A stretch of DNA of 64,000 nucleotides from Hyphodiscus hymeniophilus (lineage: Eukaryota > Ascomycota > Leotiomycetes > Helotiales > Hyphodiscaceae). The notes beneath the pieces are model-generated. The model made no database searches. It was not told where the DNA came from and saw only the letters and a list, made by a program, of their open reading frames with translations. Positions 11,540-24,605 of this stretch are shown here, in pieces (the first letter of the stretch is position 1; each line of letters opens with the position of its first letter). The DNA lies in the NCBI GenBank assembly GCA_016508695.1, contig VNKQ01000012.1, forward strand, positions 992,001-1,056,000, given 5' to 3'. Both the position numbers and the translations under genes were made by a program.

Positions 11540-13304
11540 TTTGATTACCGGTCGGCGTGACGATATTGTTACAGACGTGATGTCTGTCTTTTTGATAGGA
11601 AAGGTGACCTTCAATTGATTGTGAGACGACGAGATGTTCAGGGAGAAGAGTTTTGGTAATACAAGTTATGAAGAGTCGGCAGAGATCAAAGAAGTGCTGA
11701 ACGACCACAGTTGAAGAATTGAGTTGGTGAAATCTGAGCAGAGAAGAGTTGATTGTTGACGTTGGCGAGAAGTTGTTGACGTGTTTATTTATCAACTTTA
11801 TTCCAGTCAAAATCGCGTGGAAACAGCAACTAGCGTGTCTTCTCCAACCCAAGTGAATTAACGATACAATACTAAATGACCTGACTGTCGCCTCCTCTGA
11901 ACCAAAGCTGTTGATTCCATCTGATAGTAATCTAAGCTTGATTCAACAGGCCAACTTGTCCTATCAGATCGACCTTCCAAGCAAACACAGAATCGAATTT
12001 GGATGGTAGTTCGGTTTGCTCTCTTTGACTCCTCTGCACCCTTATTGAGTAACCCATCGATGCAAAAACGCTACACAATTATTCCAGACTGCACGAACTT
12101 CACAGCTGAGGATTCTAAGTTGGCAACAGTTCCAAAGGCTCCAAACTTAAGACACTGAGCCATTAGGATACTCAATAAAGCACGAGAAGTTTGCAAGCAG
12201 AACAATTAATATGGTCATTGCTTAGAGATGAGGCGTTTGAGCATTAACTTTTGATGGTGTCTGATTTTGCTATTCGCTTCAGATTGTAGCGCAGTCAAGG
12301 CACAAATCGCATGAATGACTCGCGCCAGGAGTCCAGTCCGAGTCATTCAGCTACTGCTAGTGATTGAGAGATCCGGGAAGAACAAATTAGATTGCTCAAA
12401 GCATTCAAATGCAACCGCACGAATGGATCATTGCGATTTGGACACTATTCTTCAACGCTACTGTCGTTCACCAACCACACATTTCATCTCATAAGCACGT
12501 ACACAGCTGATAGAAAATGGAGGGCTGACCAAGAAGGTCGAGTCCACACGTTGTGATATAGAATCAAATACCAAAGTTTGTCGACGAATTCTCACATCGC
12601 TCAAATACTCGGAGCGATTCAGAGCCAGCAGAGACAACAAAAGAGCTTTTGCGCGGTCTTGCAGACGATTGACGAACGAAGGAGTGGTTTTCTCTTCCCT
12701 TAAAAGAAACTAGTTCTATATTGTCATGAGTCTGGATCTTGCATACTTGAAGCGATCAGGATCTATTGCTCTACATAAGCGGCATGGGCCACTCCGCACA
12801 TCGTCCATAGCTCGTTGGCCTTGACGCCGAGATATTACCTCTTGCTCTCTAGAGCCGTCTTAGGGACTTCTACCTGTGGATCTTGAATCTCTCAATGACT
12901 CCGAGTAAGTGGGAACAAATCAATCAATTCAGAAGGTAGGAAACGTTCCCAGGTATTCTATGTACTGTAAATGGAAGAAGATGATCTGCTAAATTTTGAG
13001 CTGATTCTGAAGACTTTCGGCTGTTCTTCAAGCTCATCGCTGATACTACTCAATCGATTTGTGCCTTGAGATTCAGCTGCATGGTGATGGGAATGAATGA
13101 ATGAAGTTGGGTTGTCTTCGTTTCTAGCCCGAGTCCAACCGTGAATTTTCGTGTGACGCGCCTGCTCCACTTCGGGCAAATCCCAAATTGACCCACCAAG
13201 TCTCTTGAACTGCATCCTCGAATCTACGTCTGCGATTGGAAGTCGCCATATCCGACCTGATAATTTATCCTCACTTCGATCGCTACGGCTCTGAAGTTCG
13301 TACG
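11540..13304. other. Divergent intergenic region between wall-protein gene and PDS5
   Basis: The two start codons lie 1.8 kb apart and point away from each other. I saw no reading frame with recognisable features on either strand. The stretch should contain both promoters. Confidence 0.6.
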
Positions 13305-16300
13305 ATGGCGCCCCGCCGCTCTGCGGTGGTTCAGGAGGAACCACAGCTGGGAGGTCTTTCTTTCAATCAACCGCTCTCATGGCGCGCCGGAAGGCCCATC
13401 CCTCTGGGAGATCTCCTCGGGAGACTAGACGCACTATCTTCTGAGCTTCGAGAGATGGATCAAGAGGACACAGACAAGGACTCATTGACGGCAGTTGCAA
13501 AGGAACTTGCAGGGCAGCACCTACTAGGTCATAAGGACAAAGGCGTACGCGCATTTACAGCATGCTGCTTGGTAGACATCTTGAAGATTTGTGCTCCAAA
13601 TGCACCGTTTACTGGTTCGCAGCTCAAGGTGAGAGACTTACCTTGATGAAGAATGAAGCTTACACCTGCTGCAGGACATCTTTACACTCTTCATTGTCCA
13701 TATCCTCCCTGCCCTCGCAGACCCCGCAAATGCATACAACACGCAGCACAAATATGTTCTTATGTCACTCGCCCAAGTAAAAAGCATCATTCTTCTTATG
13801 GACATACCAAATTCGGATCCGTTAACTCTACATCTCTTCTCTGCCTTTTTTGATATCGTATCGGGCACCAGCAAGCACTCTACAGGCGAACCGATTGCCA
13901 AGGACGTTCAATATCATATGATGGAGATTCTGGTGGCGGTAGTTGACGAGCATGCGGGTCTTCCCACCGAGGTCACCGATATCATGATGGCCCAGTTCCT
14001 GCGCACTGGGACGGGTAAGACCAAGACTAAAGATGTGCAGTCGGATGACAAGCAGTCTACTCTTCTCCCCAAAGAGTATCCAGAAGCCTACAATATGGTA
14101 CAAACGATCTGCAATTCTTGTGAAGGGCCAATGGGACGGCATATCAGCCAGTATTTTGCAGAAATCATTATGAGCGTCTCTGGCGGCGCAGAGCCTCCCA
14201 AATCCAACGGACATCGACGGGAAAGCGATGCTGTGGACTCCGATGATGAAGAGGCAACCGCAAGGACCACAGAGCATGATATGAGAGAGCTTATAAAGGC
14301 ACACAATCTATTACGAGAGCTGTGGAGAGCATCACCAAATGTCCTTCAGAATGTCATTCCTCAACTAGAACTACAACTGTCCGCTGAGAGTGTACAACTA
14401 CGAGCGATTGCTACAGAAACCTTAGGCGATGTTATTTCTGGGATCGGACCTCATGGACCGCCTCCGCCAGCTACAATGGATCCTGCAGCCTACCCACCAT
14501 TGAGGTTGGAAGACGAACTGACTTCCACTGTCTCGGAGAGCATTCTCATAAAGCCTATATCCCCCCTTTCGTTTGCTCACACCCATCCTGGGGTGTACCA
14601 CAGCTTCATCGGGAGACAGAATGATAAAGCCGCAACTGTTCGGGCGACATGGACCACCGCCATCGGTCGAATTCTTGCAACCTCCGCCGGTGGTATTGGT
14701 CTCAATCGCGACGACGAGAAGGCCTTAGTCGAAGCACTCGAAGTGAAATTAAAAGACTCTGATGAGAAAGTCAGAATCGCGGCGGTAAAAGCGATCGCAA
14801 ATCTCAGCTTTCGGGAGATCATGTCTAAGCTTGCTCCCAACGGTGGTGTTAGCACACCTGGATCCGTTTTGTCCACGCTAGCAGACAGAGCTCGAGATCG
14901 CAAGCCTGCTGTTCGTGTTGAAGCTATGACGACGCTTGGTAGAATGTGGGGAGTTGCCATAGGCGAGATCGCAGATGGTAACGACGATGTCGTTTCGGCC
15001 TTGGGCATGATTCCTTCCAGAATTTGCGATGCTTTCTATGCAAACGACACCGAGGTCAACGTGCTGCTCGACCACGTCTTGTTTGAACAATTACTTCCAT
15101 TGAATTACCCCCCAACCAAGGCAAAGTCCAAAGGATCAAAGAACAACAATGGCGAATCTCAAGGAACTCAAACCAACGGGGATGGGTCATTCGATGCGGA
15201 CAAGATCCGGGTCGAGCGCATTCTAATCCTCGTTAAGTCTCTTGATCAGAAATCGAAGAAGGCATTATTCGCCTTGCTAGGTCGTCAATCCGCATTTGCT
15301 AATGTGCTGGCTGCTTTCCTAAAACGATGCACAGAATACAATGGAGGGGTAATGGACGACAACGTCAAGGAAACTAAAGCCAAGCTTGACGCTATCATCA
15401 AATGGTTCGCGGCATATTCTCCAGATCCTCTGCGTACAACTTCCGATCTGCAAAAGTATGCTAAAATGCATGATCGAAGAAGCTATCAACTACTGCAATA
15501 TACCATGGATATTGATAGCGACTTCAAGACAGTTCACAAATCTATCAAGGAATTCACAAAGCGTATGCAAGCAGCGCCGGGAGCTCCAGCTGGTCTTATG
15601 GAAACCCTTGAACCAATCATCTATCGTTCAGCATCTCTCATATACAACAAAAGTCATCTTCCAGGCTTGCTTCAATTCTCCAGAAGCGACGAAAAGGGAC
15701 TTGGTGCAACGGCACATGAGGTTATGCATGAGATTTCTCAAAGAATGCCAAAGATATTCTCATCGAACGTCAAGGAGCTTTGCAAGACCTTACAGGATAA
15801 TGCCCCATCAGATGTCAAAGCGAATGATCCAGGGAGCGTGGAAACTCTGCGAGCATGTGCAGAATTTGCAAAAAGCCGCCCAGAGGACATTCCTCAGGAT
15901 CGCAAATTCGTTCAGACCTTGAACAACTATGCACTGTACGGCACACCACCGAAGGCTGCGAAGTACGCTGTGAGTATCCTAATGGCCGCTTCGGATCGGA
16001 AAGAGATGCACGCAAAGGAACTGTTGGAGAAAACTACCACCGATTGGAAGTACGGTGAAGATCATTTTTTGACCAAACTTGCCACTATCAGCCAGTTATC
16101 AGTAATGGACTCCCATTTTGCAGATGAACTCAGTGACGAGATTCTCGATATCACGACCCAACAGATTCTTCTCAAAGTCCGACTTGCAGCACAAGATACA
16201 GATCCTTCTTGGCAAACCGATGTAGATCTAGGTGAAGAATGTCAGGCGAAGATCTGGGCAATCAAGATCCTTGTCAATCGCCTTCGAGGCACTGAAGATC

Positions 16301-17905
16301 CCGAAGCCGCAAAACAGATCGCTAAGCCGGTGTTCAAGCTCTTAAATGCCTTGATCTTTAACGAAGGAGAAATATCAAAGCAAAAGGATACGCCCAAGGC
16401 ACACAAATCTCGTTTAAGACTTCAAGCGGCCCAATCCCTGTTGAAACTCTGCACGTCCAAAATCTTCGATGGGCTTCTCACACCGACAGAGTTTAATCGT
16501 CTTGCCTTTGTTGCGCAGGATAGACTTGCAGCTGTACGTCGTGGGTTCATCGAGAAACTTCAAAAATATCTTGTGCGTGGCAAACTCTCAAATCGATTCT
16601 ACACCATCATCTTCCTCGCAGCTTTCGAGCCCGAGTTAGAATTTAAAAACTCAATCATTACGTGGATTCGGTCCCGCGCCAAGGTTTTTGCCGAGAAGAA
16701 ATCACCTATATTGGAATCGATATTCGCACGACTTCTCTCCCTTCTTGCCCATCACCCCGACTACAGCGCCGATCCTGTAGAGCTGAAGGATCACTCGCAG
16801 TATATTCTTTACTATATCATGAGTGTTGCGTCGGAGGAGAATTTGGGACTTATTTACAAATATGCCGAGAGAGTCAAGCAAGCTCGAGACGGTATCAATC
16901 CGGAGGATTCGGATAGACTGTATGTGCTCAGCGATTTAGCACAAGCAGTCATTCGAAAATGGGAAGAGAAGAAAGGTTGGAGCATGCAAATTTGGCCTGC
17001 CAAGGTGGGATTGCCGACTGGTTTGTTTTCTGCACTGCCGAGTCATGAGGTTGCTCAAGAAATCGCCGAAACGCAATATCTACCGGATGGAATGGAAGAC
17101 CTTCTAAACAGCGTAGTGCGGAAGGCCGACCAAAAAAAGGTGTGTGGCCTCTTAGACAGGAAGACTGTAATTCAGATCCATTACTAACGACTGAGTTTAG
17201 AAGCGCAAACCTGATGAATCAGACGGTCAACCATCCGCGAAAAAGATAAAATCTGAGTCCAAACCAGTGAAGAAGGACAGAGTGACCAAAGAGAAGAAGA
17301 CTCCAAAACCACCCAAGAAGCAAAAGCAAATCGCAGACACATCAGCGCCCTCTTCGGCCGCCGCCAGGCGAAGCTCGAGAGGGACGAGTGCGCGGAAGTC
17401 TTACGCAGATCGGGATGACGATGAAGACGAAGAGGAAATGATGGGAGGTGTCGCGAAGTGGAAATACGTCGATGGAGATTCTGATAAGTCGTCTGGCGAT
17501 GGCGATGACGGGGAGGAAGAGGATGCTGAGGACGAGAAGCTGACTACGCCTCAACCTGTCGAAGAATCTGAGGCCGATCCTGAGCCGGAGCCTGAGCTCA
17601 TGGACGAAGATATGCCTGAGGCGGACGAAGAGGAAGCTGAGCCCACGCCCCCACGATCCAATGGTCGGAAATCGAAGGCCCCACATCAGTCAGCGAAGAA
17701 GAGCAGTCCGCTTGTGGAGACAACAACGAGGCTAACGAAGCAGAAGGCAAAGGAGCCGATCGTAGCCAATCCCCGATCACCTACTATGCCGAAGACCAAA
17801 GCCAAGAGGCCTCTTCCGACTAGATCGAGAGGAAAGGATGTTAAGGGCAGAGAGAAGGGGAAGAGCAAGGCGACGGACATCTTTGACATCAATGATTCTG
17901 ATTGA
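13305..17905 (+). CDS. pds5: PDS5-type sister chromatid cohesion protein
   Basis: Three exons (13305-13628, 13675-17139, 17201-17905) give 1,497 aa, a normal size for fungal Pds5. The second intron has a perfect TACTAAC branch site. The N-terminal part is typical of the family: a conserved segment around HKDKGVRAFTACCLVDILKI followed by CAPNAPFT and QLKDIFTLF. A long alpha-helical HEAT-type region follows to about residue 1150. The last exon encodes a Lys/Arg-rich and acidic tail with runs of Asp/Glu and basic clusters near the end. Pds5 binds the cohesin ring in the nucleus and controls its maintenance, release and acetylation. The ATG at 13305 is chosen because the longer frame upstream has only non-ATG codons. 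Neighbours are unrelated. Confidence 0.93.
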
Positions 17906-20900
17906 ATTGCTCATTTCAACGTGCAATTGACATAGCGGCATCGTTTTTGATTATGGAGGGACCAGCGACCAGGATTTGTGATATCTGTTTGAGTAGGATG
18001 CATAATACCCGCGATTGTATTTATGCGGATATGTGAACGATTGTATGGATATGAACATCAAAACAAGTGTTGGTTGGGGTTTTGCAGAATCCAGTGGCAA
18101 GGATCTGTGTATACTTAGTTGGCTAGTCTGAGCGACAGTAGGACAATGAATATGAGCTCTTTGCACATCTCATTCAGTCCGTGTACCGTGGTACGATGGT
18201 GCTGTTGGTCGGATCTAACCCAGACCTTTGTCGATGTATGGTCACGTTCTCATTTTGCAAACCTCGAGAGACTTTTGAGGTCAGAGATTCCCCCTTCGGT
18301 GGAATTGTGTAGCTTCTCTCTCGAGCAATCGAGCTCAAACAGAAACGCCAGCTGGAACCCCCAACACTGAGAACAAGCTCGCCCAGGAAATCATTCAGTT
18401 AGGGTTGAGGTTATCCATCCAAAGGTTGCTCACAAAAAGGAGAGGCTCAAGATCAAGGAAAGAGCAGCAAGGTCGAATGTAGCCTGTGTTATGTCAAGCT
18501 GGTCAATCAGAAGCAGCTTAAGGCAGAGGGTGAGCCGGAGTAAAGGAATTGCGAGCATGCCTGAGGTTCACAAGTTGGGAAGACCTACGGCAATACATCG
18601 TTTTCTTTCTGGACACTTCCGTTTCCAAGTCTTAGCTATGGCAGCAGGTCATTTGTTATCACGGTTGTGAGTGCGTCTCTAGAGATGGACAGGCTTGATG
18701 TTATTCTCGACGTCAAGAATCCTCAGATTATGGAGATCCTCTTGATCGACGAAGCTTTGCACTGCTGCCATTCCCTCCTTACAGAGGATATTTCCAGTCA
18801 TAGGACAGTATTCAGTCATGAAACGGTACCAGAATGATCTTACCACCTTCTCTTTCGGATTTCCCTAAAATCCCCATCACTCTGACCTCCTACACTACAA
18901 TCTCACGCACCAACCCCTCCTCTATACCGTGACCTCCCCAAACCTCCTCTAGCACGTATCGATTCCGCTCCTCATCCTCCATGCCTCACCTCAGACCGCC
19001 GTCCCATCTCACCTTCCATCCACCCACCTCGGGCCTTCGATGAAGCAAGCCGAGGGCCAGGAGTCTAACGTGCTATACTGCGTTGCAGGCGCGCTTCTCC
19101 CATTAGCCTTACATTGAAAAGTTTAATACTTAGCAAATGGCCAACGTCACGTAGAGGTAGGGGTATGACCTTGACCAGCCGAGGGGTCCGTCTTGAGATG
19201 CCACTCCGTTTATCATGCTGTTGGAATGAGGGAACCCGACAAACTGCGCTGCTGGGCCAGGAGGCCTTTTTTTGATTCTGCTTTGATTTGCGTCGGTGTG
19301 TGTTTGTGTGGTATGTTTCCGGGATCAAGGAGATTTGAAAGGTTCTCTTTGTTCAGTTATAACTTATTGGGTTCAGTACGGGGCGTGCTTGCGCTCCGTT
19401 GATATATGTTTATATTCTTTCTGTGTATGGGAAGTTTGAGAAATTGAGGGTATGATGTGGGTGTGGTGTATACCGTAGACTTTTATGCTGCGACTTCGAG
19501 GAGGTGATCTAGACTCTAGAAGGACAATGCACTAGTTGGGGTCTAGTGTTTAATGCGAAGTTGTAATTTAGAGAGCTGAGGAACCGAAAACGGGAAATCT
19601 CATATTCGATCTCGAGGGACTGAGAGGTTGAGGGAGGAGGAACCATAGGTGCTGAATCTTTTTACTCCTCTTACGCATTGTATTTGAAGACCAATCCTAA
19701 AGAATTCTCTACTTATACCCAATATTTTCCAAAGCCCACGAGTTGATTATCTAATGCCGTACTCTACTACGCAAGCTGTGCTAGCAAAACCCGGATCTCG
19801 CACCCTCTCAAGTCTCGCCGCGCGTTCTGCCACAGTCTAGATTTTGGGGTCCTAGATTCCTCCTCGAGTCACCCAAGCCCTATATCTACTTCGAGTAGAT
19901 TTTTTCCTAGAATATACTCCGCTTTAAGTGGACAATCTATAGCGCTATACAGCGTTGCATCATCTAGCACGTTTTCACTTTTGCTCTTTCGATACTACCC
20001 TCCGTCAAGGGAGAATCGAACGATGAATAATCGCATAGGGCGATTAGGCGATGGGGACTTACTTCCCATTCTATGCAACGAGTGTGTCGTCTTAGCATTC
20101 CGGCTTCGGACTATAAGTGTCTCGCAGATGTTCTATTACAGCTGGTTTCTTAAGAAGAGTGGGGACAAGGAGGATGGAATTCACATATTTGATATGTTTT
20201 TGAGACTTGTACTCGTGCGACTCAAGGATGTGATAATATATGGCGGCAAGCGATTCGACCAATTCGAGCAATCTTGCTATTAAACGGTAAGGATCCTCGC
20301 GAAGATCAAGTAGGTGTTCGCACTTGGAGCGAGCTGTCGCGTTGCACTCGCTGGATAGTGAGTGTTTCGTGGCTATCGGTTAATTTAATTGAAAGATAGT
20401 TGGGCTATGGTGGCGTTGTAGTATAAAAAGATAAGGTGTCAAGGAGAGAGGCTCATAAGGAGTAGTGATGTGGAAAGGAGAGGTGATGATCGGAGAGGAG
20501 GTGGATAGAGAGGTCGGTTGTCAAGGAGGGGGACACAGGGAGGACAACGGAGAGCTGTCAAGCCTCACAGCCACGGCTACAGCCACAGCCTTACACCTTA
20601 AAGGGTGTTTAATGGGAGCGGATAGATAGTCCGGTGGATATCGGAAGGGTACGAGTAGCCGACACGGATACCTCGACGATCTCTCGAGTGTTTCGAGCCT
20701 CGCTCGACAAGGGGTGGGATACGGGATCTATCAGGGTCGACATCAAGGTTGTTCATGCCCCTTTTTGAAAGGGAAGATAGCCTTACTATCGTGATCCAAT
20801 AACGATATTGACACCAATACGTACACTAGCTTAGACAGGGCACGAGTCATGAAAGTCGTCGAGCTAGCAAGGCACATCGGGTATTCTCGCACAGCAAGCT

Positions 20901-22490
20901 CCCACCGAAGGAAGAGAAAAGGGGTCCATCCTTACCCGGTACGAGATCAGATCGAGTCGGAGACGTGGAACTCCCACGCCTGCACTTCACTCTTTTGCAG
21001 TCTCGACCTGACGAGTACCTCGTACTTCACGTAGCTCGAGACGAGAATGTTGTAGTCTGGACCCCTAATAGGGCAGAAGCGAGGGGAGGTATCCGGCTAA
21101 ATTGCAGGCAACACCCCACGGGTACCTACTTTGGTTGGTACTCTACCCCTACCTACTGCCCATGGGTGCTTGGCCGTCGTAGGTAGTGGTGTAGCTGCTG
21201 GAGATTCCTCTAGAGGGCAGCGACTCATTGGAGCGAATGAGGGGGCATGGTGGTATCTCTGCTCATCTATCTCGTAGCTGTACCAGCTGGGAGGAAGCGA
21301 TCAAGAGAGGATGGAGGGGTCGAGAGGGGTCGATGTGTTGGTTGGTGGAGATTCTATCTTGGTAGGTCGGTAGGTATGTGGTGGTAGGGGGTTTAATTTC
21401 TCTGCATCGAGTCTGGATCCGAGTCTGATGGCAGATGCACTGATGCAGCGACTGTTTCCGCTGCAAAGCGAGACAGAAGAGCGACAGAGCGACCGAGAGG
21501 CAGGGGGATGACGATGTGGCGGCCATGCCATGCATACTGTACTGTCCTGGACTTGGATATCCACCCAAGAAAGCTCGCAGAGTTCCATCGCATGCCTCCA
21601 TCCCTCCGGTTTACTCGTTCGGGCCAATATACCCGCAGTGCGCGAGTGTGCCTGGATGCAGTGGATGCTGCTGAATCAGACAGATGACGGCGTGGGGGGA
21701 GAAGAGAGCACAAGGCCCTTCATTCATCCTGTCGATGCCATATCATCACCACAATACAATACGACCGCTTGATTAACTCTCAGGTCTCACAGCAGCAGTG
21801 GATAGTGCGGTTAAGCACAAAACATCCGAGGGGGCTTTCTTCCTTCAGGAAATCCCACCGCGGGGTACTCTAGCATGTGTGGCTTCTGATAGGAGGAGGA
21901 TGTTGTTGCATGGATGGGTACGAAAGGCTTCGGTAGGTAGTGAGGCGGAAATGTATGGTGGGGGTCCATGGGATGTGGGAAGTGATCCTCATGGAACGCT
22001 GCTGGGTACTCTAGATGGTGTAGGGTTCACTGCAAGGCTGCCAAGAGAGGTGGAACTATGTTTATGTGTACGCGCACCAAGCGACGAGGCAGGATACTGT
22101 ACTCTACCAACGACCAGGCAGCATTGCTTTGCTGCGCTCTGTTCTGCGTGGCTCGTCTTGCGTTGAATCACGACATGGACCTATCCACATACTTACATAC
22201 CTTACCTACGTACATGCCATGCGCACTCGTACATCCACCCAAACACTTACATCCACACGTTAATCCACACATATATATCCAATTGTGGGAACATGGTGCC
22301 ATTTGAGGTTCTTTTGTATAATAGCGGTCGGGCTCCCTCTCGGCTTATTGGCATCTATTCACATCTGAGCTTATTGTCATCTCGCGAAAGCACCTAAGCA
22401 CAAGCAGCACGCCATCGACGACGCATTAGCGGTCAAACAGCACGGCATCTGCTACATCTGATTGCGCTTCGGACCCGTTCGAAGACATTG
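17906..22490. other. Long gene-poor region
   Basis: About 4.6 kb without any coding frame that I can support. It contains a pyrimidine-rich stretch near 18880-19030, a perfect 12-bp palindrome TATAGCGCTATA at 19938-19949 in AT-richer sequence, purine-rich runs near 20450-20560, and many TAGGTAGGT-like words near 21360-21380. It may include a distant promoter or a long leader for the ECL1-type gene. No tRNA or rRNA fold was recognised. Confidence 0.5.
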
Positions 22491-23019
22491 ATGACTTCTA
22501 CGACTTTAAAAACTTTGGGAAGACTTTTCTTGATTGACAATATCCATCGTCAATATCCAACAACCACCATTTACCCTAACAACCACCATTTTACAACCAG
22601 CATCCAATATCCAACTCGACCCCCCACCATTCCTCTTCCTCGGCCACATAACACAACATTATCCTCTCTCTCAAGATACACAAACGGACTCTTCTCGGTG
22701 CCTGAGACTGCCCCTCCACAATTCACCGCAAGCGATCTATCACCATCGCCTCGGCCTAACCGGAGAAGGATACCCCCACCACTACCAAGATTTCCTCCGA
22801 GGAATATAAATTTGCCGTTGATAAGACAAGCCCTGGACAAGCCGAGTCACGAACAGAAAGATCCCTTCCTTTCATCCCCTGTTTACAATTCACGTCACGT
22901 TCACGATAATAAATCCTCCGTTCTCGGTCTCCTCAATCCTCACCAAGATATCAATCCCATTTCCATCTCCTTTCAATTCCAATCCCCGATCCAAGCACTC
23001 CATATCTGCACACGAAAAG
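22491..23019 (+). other. Candidate first coding exon of the ECL1-type gene (uncertain)
   Basis: A plus-strand frame opens at the ATG at 22491 and stays open to 23237. It is rich in Pro, Ser, Asn and His. A phase-1 donor AAAG|GTTCGT ends an exon at 23019, and joining it to the acceptor TCCGTCAG at 23179 gives an in-frame link to the firm ECL1-type exon. The implied 160-nt intron is longer than its neighbours. The frame could equally be a translated 5' leader, since the base composition is pyrimidine-rich. Confidence 0.35.
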
Positions 23020-23179
23020 GTTCGTGGTCGTATCACAACCCCTCCGCAACCGGAATTACCGATAACGAAATTTCGCACGAGTCACTAGACTCACTCACTA
23101 GAGTCACCTACCAACACGGGTATCGACAGACAAGACATTTGATTATTATTCTTATTATTAGTATTATTCTGTCCGTCAG

Positions 23180-24605
23180 AACTCACATCAGCGGGAGTCA
23201 CAAGACCGATTGCGCTGCCTCCATTCCTTCTAAATAAACCCTACCCAGGTCCACGTTCGAATTCATATCCTCTTCTCTCTCAACCAACCTTTCCAATAAT
23301 TGTTCCTCGATCGAATAATCGAGCTTCGGAAACCGCCAAACTGGCGCAATCACGCCCCCCACCAATCCGCACACATTCCGTCGCGACCACTCCTCCACCT
23401 CTCTCACCACGAACCCTCTCCGAAAAGCCCCCTCATTCTTCAGAGAAGAGACATCACTCGAGGAGGAAGAGTGGAAAAGACCATTATGTGGTGAGCGAGA
23501 AGAAAGGGAGACCTGCGCCTTTGACACGTAGGAGTACCCCGCAATACGTGACGAAGGTTGGGGCAGGATGGAACGGATCAAAGCAGGGAGGCCACAGGGA
23601 GAGAGAACGCGACGACGAGGAGAGGGCGCGGGATAGCGGGGAGAGCTTTCCGCAGTATTGGTCAGTTCATCCGGGATGCGGTTGGTGGTTCGGCGATGCA
23701 GGTTGACAAGTGTGACCTTAAGAGTGTGGGGTGCGTCGTGGGATTTGGGCTGACGAATTGTCTTCAGTATGACTTGCGAAAAGCAATTCTTGCCAGCGAA
23801 CAACATCCATTTATATTGCTCGGAGGCGTAAGTATTCGGACCACCAATTCAATATCGGCGATACTAATTTCTGGATAGTTGTCGACTGCACGATCAAGTG
23901 CCAACTTACTCGCACCGCGCTCACTCGTACACCCCCACATCGACGTCTCCTCCGCAATCTCCTTCCACGCGGCACTTTTCCTCCCTGCAAACCATCTTCA
24001 CGCCTGAGGACGGACCAGATATCGTCCCACGATTTTCCCCAACTCAGTCCCGACCACGATCCTACTTCAATCCCGATCCCTTTCCGCCATGCTACGAACC
24101 TCCATCCACAATCGCCTACTCATCCTCACCCCAATTAACACAACATACAAATTCAAGGTCAAGCACGGCATTGGCTAGTCTTCGCGAATTAGCGACTGCT
24201 CTCCCTACAACTACGTCTAGGAAAGGAAGCGGTTACGAAGCAGAAAACAGTCCGCCCAAAGGCACCAGTATCTCACGAACGGGGTCTGGGGTATGGAATT
24301 ATATACCCTTTACGGGATCCAAGACTGCGACTCCAACTCCTAGCACGACTCCAGGGAGTAGTTATACGAATGCTCAAGGCTATACTGCGAGTACCTCATA
24401 CGGTGCTTACGGAAGCACGTATGGAGGCAGGAAAGAGGAACATGTCGTAGCGAAGGGATACGCCGTCGCACCTGCAGCAGCGGGATACGGAAACACGGGT
24501 GGCATGGGAATGGACCGACCGCTTCCACCCCGAAGTGGACCAGGCGGATATGGACATCGACCGAAGAGCATCGATTTAGTGACGCCGTATTCCCAGGGCC
24601 ATTGA
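23180..24605 (+). CDS. ECL1/life-span regulatory factor family zinc-binding protein (5' end unresolved)
   Basis: Three exons are firm: from an acceptor at 23179 to 23660, 23768-23827 and 23879-24605. The short middle exon completes a Cys-rich core: QYC-MTC at one junction, then EKQFLPANNIHLYCSEAC, with the second pair ending at the next junction (C-x2-C...C-x3-C). This is the Ecl1-type domain linked in yeasts to chronological life span and stress and nutrient response. Before it lies a Pro/Ser/Arg-rich region with LPPFLLNKPYPGPRS and a basic SEKRHHSRRKSGKD stretch. After it comes a disordered Ser/Thr/Pro/Gly/Tyr-rich tail. The first exon has no in-frame ATG, so translation must start upstream, probably in 22491-23019. 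A regulatory rather than enzymatic role is inferred. Confidence 0.72.

Noticed and set aside
11460..11852. Minus-strand 130-codon frame over the wall-protein start
   Set aside because: It overlaps the signal-peptide exon in another frame and has no features of its own.
19981..20060. tRNA-like TTCGATTC word on the minus strand
   Set aside because: Flanking arms do not pair into a T-arm and no cloverleaf could be drawn.
19981..20283. Plus-strand 100-codon frame in the gene-poor region
   Set aside because: No recognisable domain and no Kozak or splice support; may be chance in AT-richer sequence.
21263..22306. Several overlapping frames on both strands
   Set aside because: Three or more overlapping frames of similar length with low-complexity translation indicate composition effects, not genes.
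23198..23806. Minus-strand 202-codon frame
   Set aside because: It is antisense to the ECL1-type exon, whose zinc-binding core joins correctly on the plus strand.
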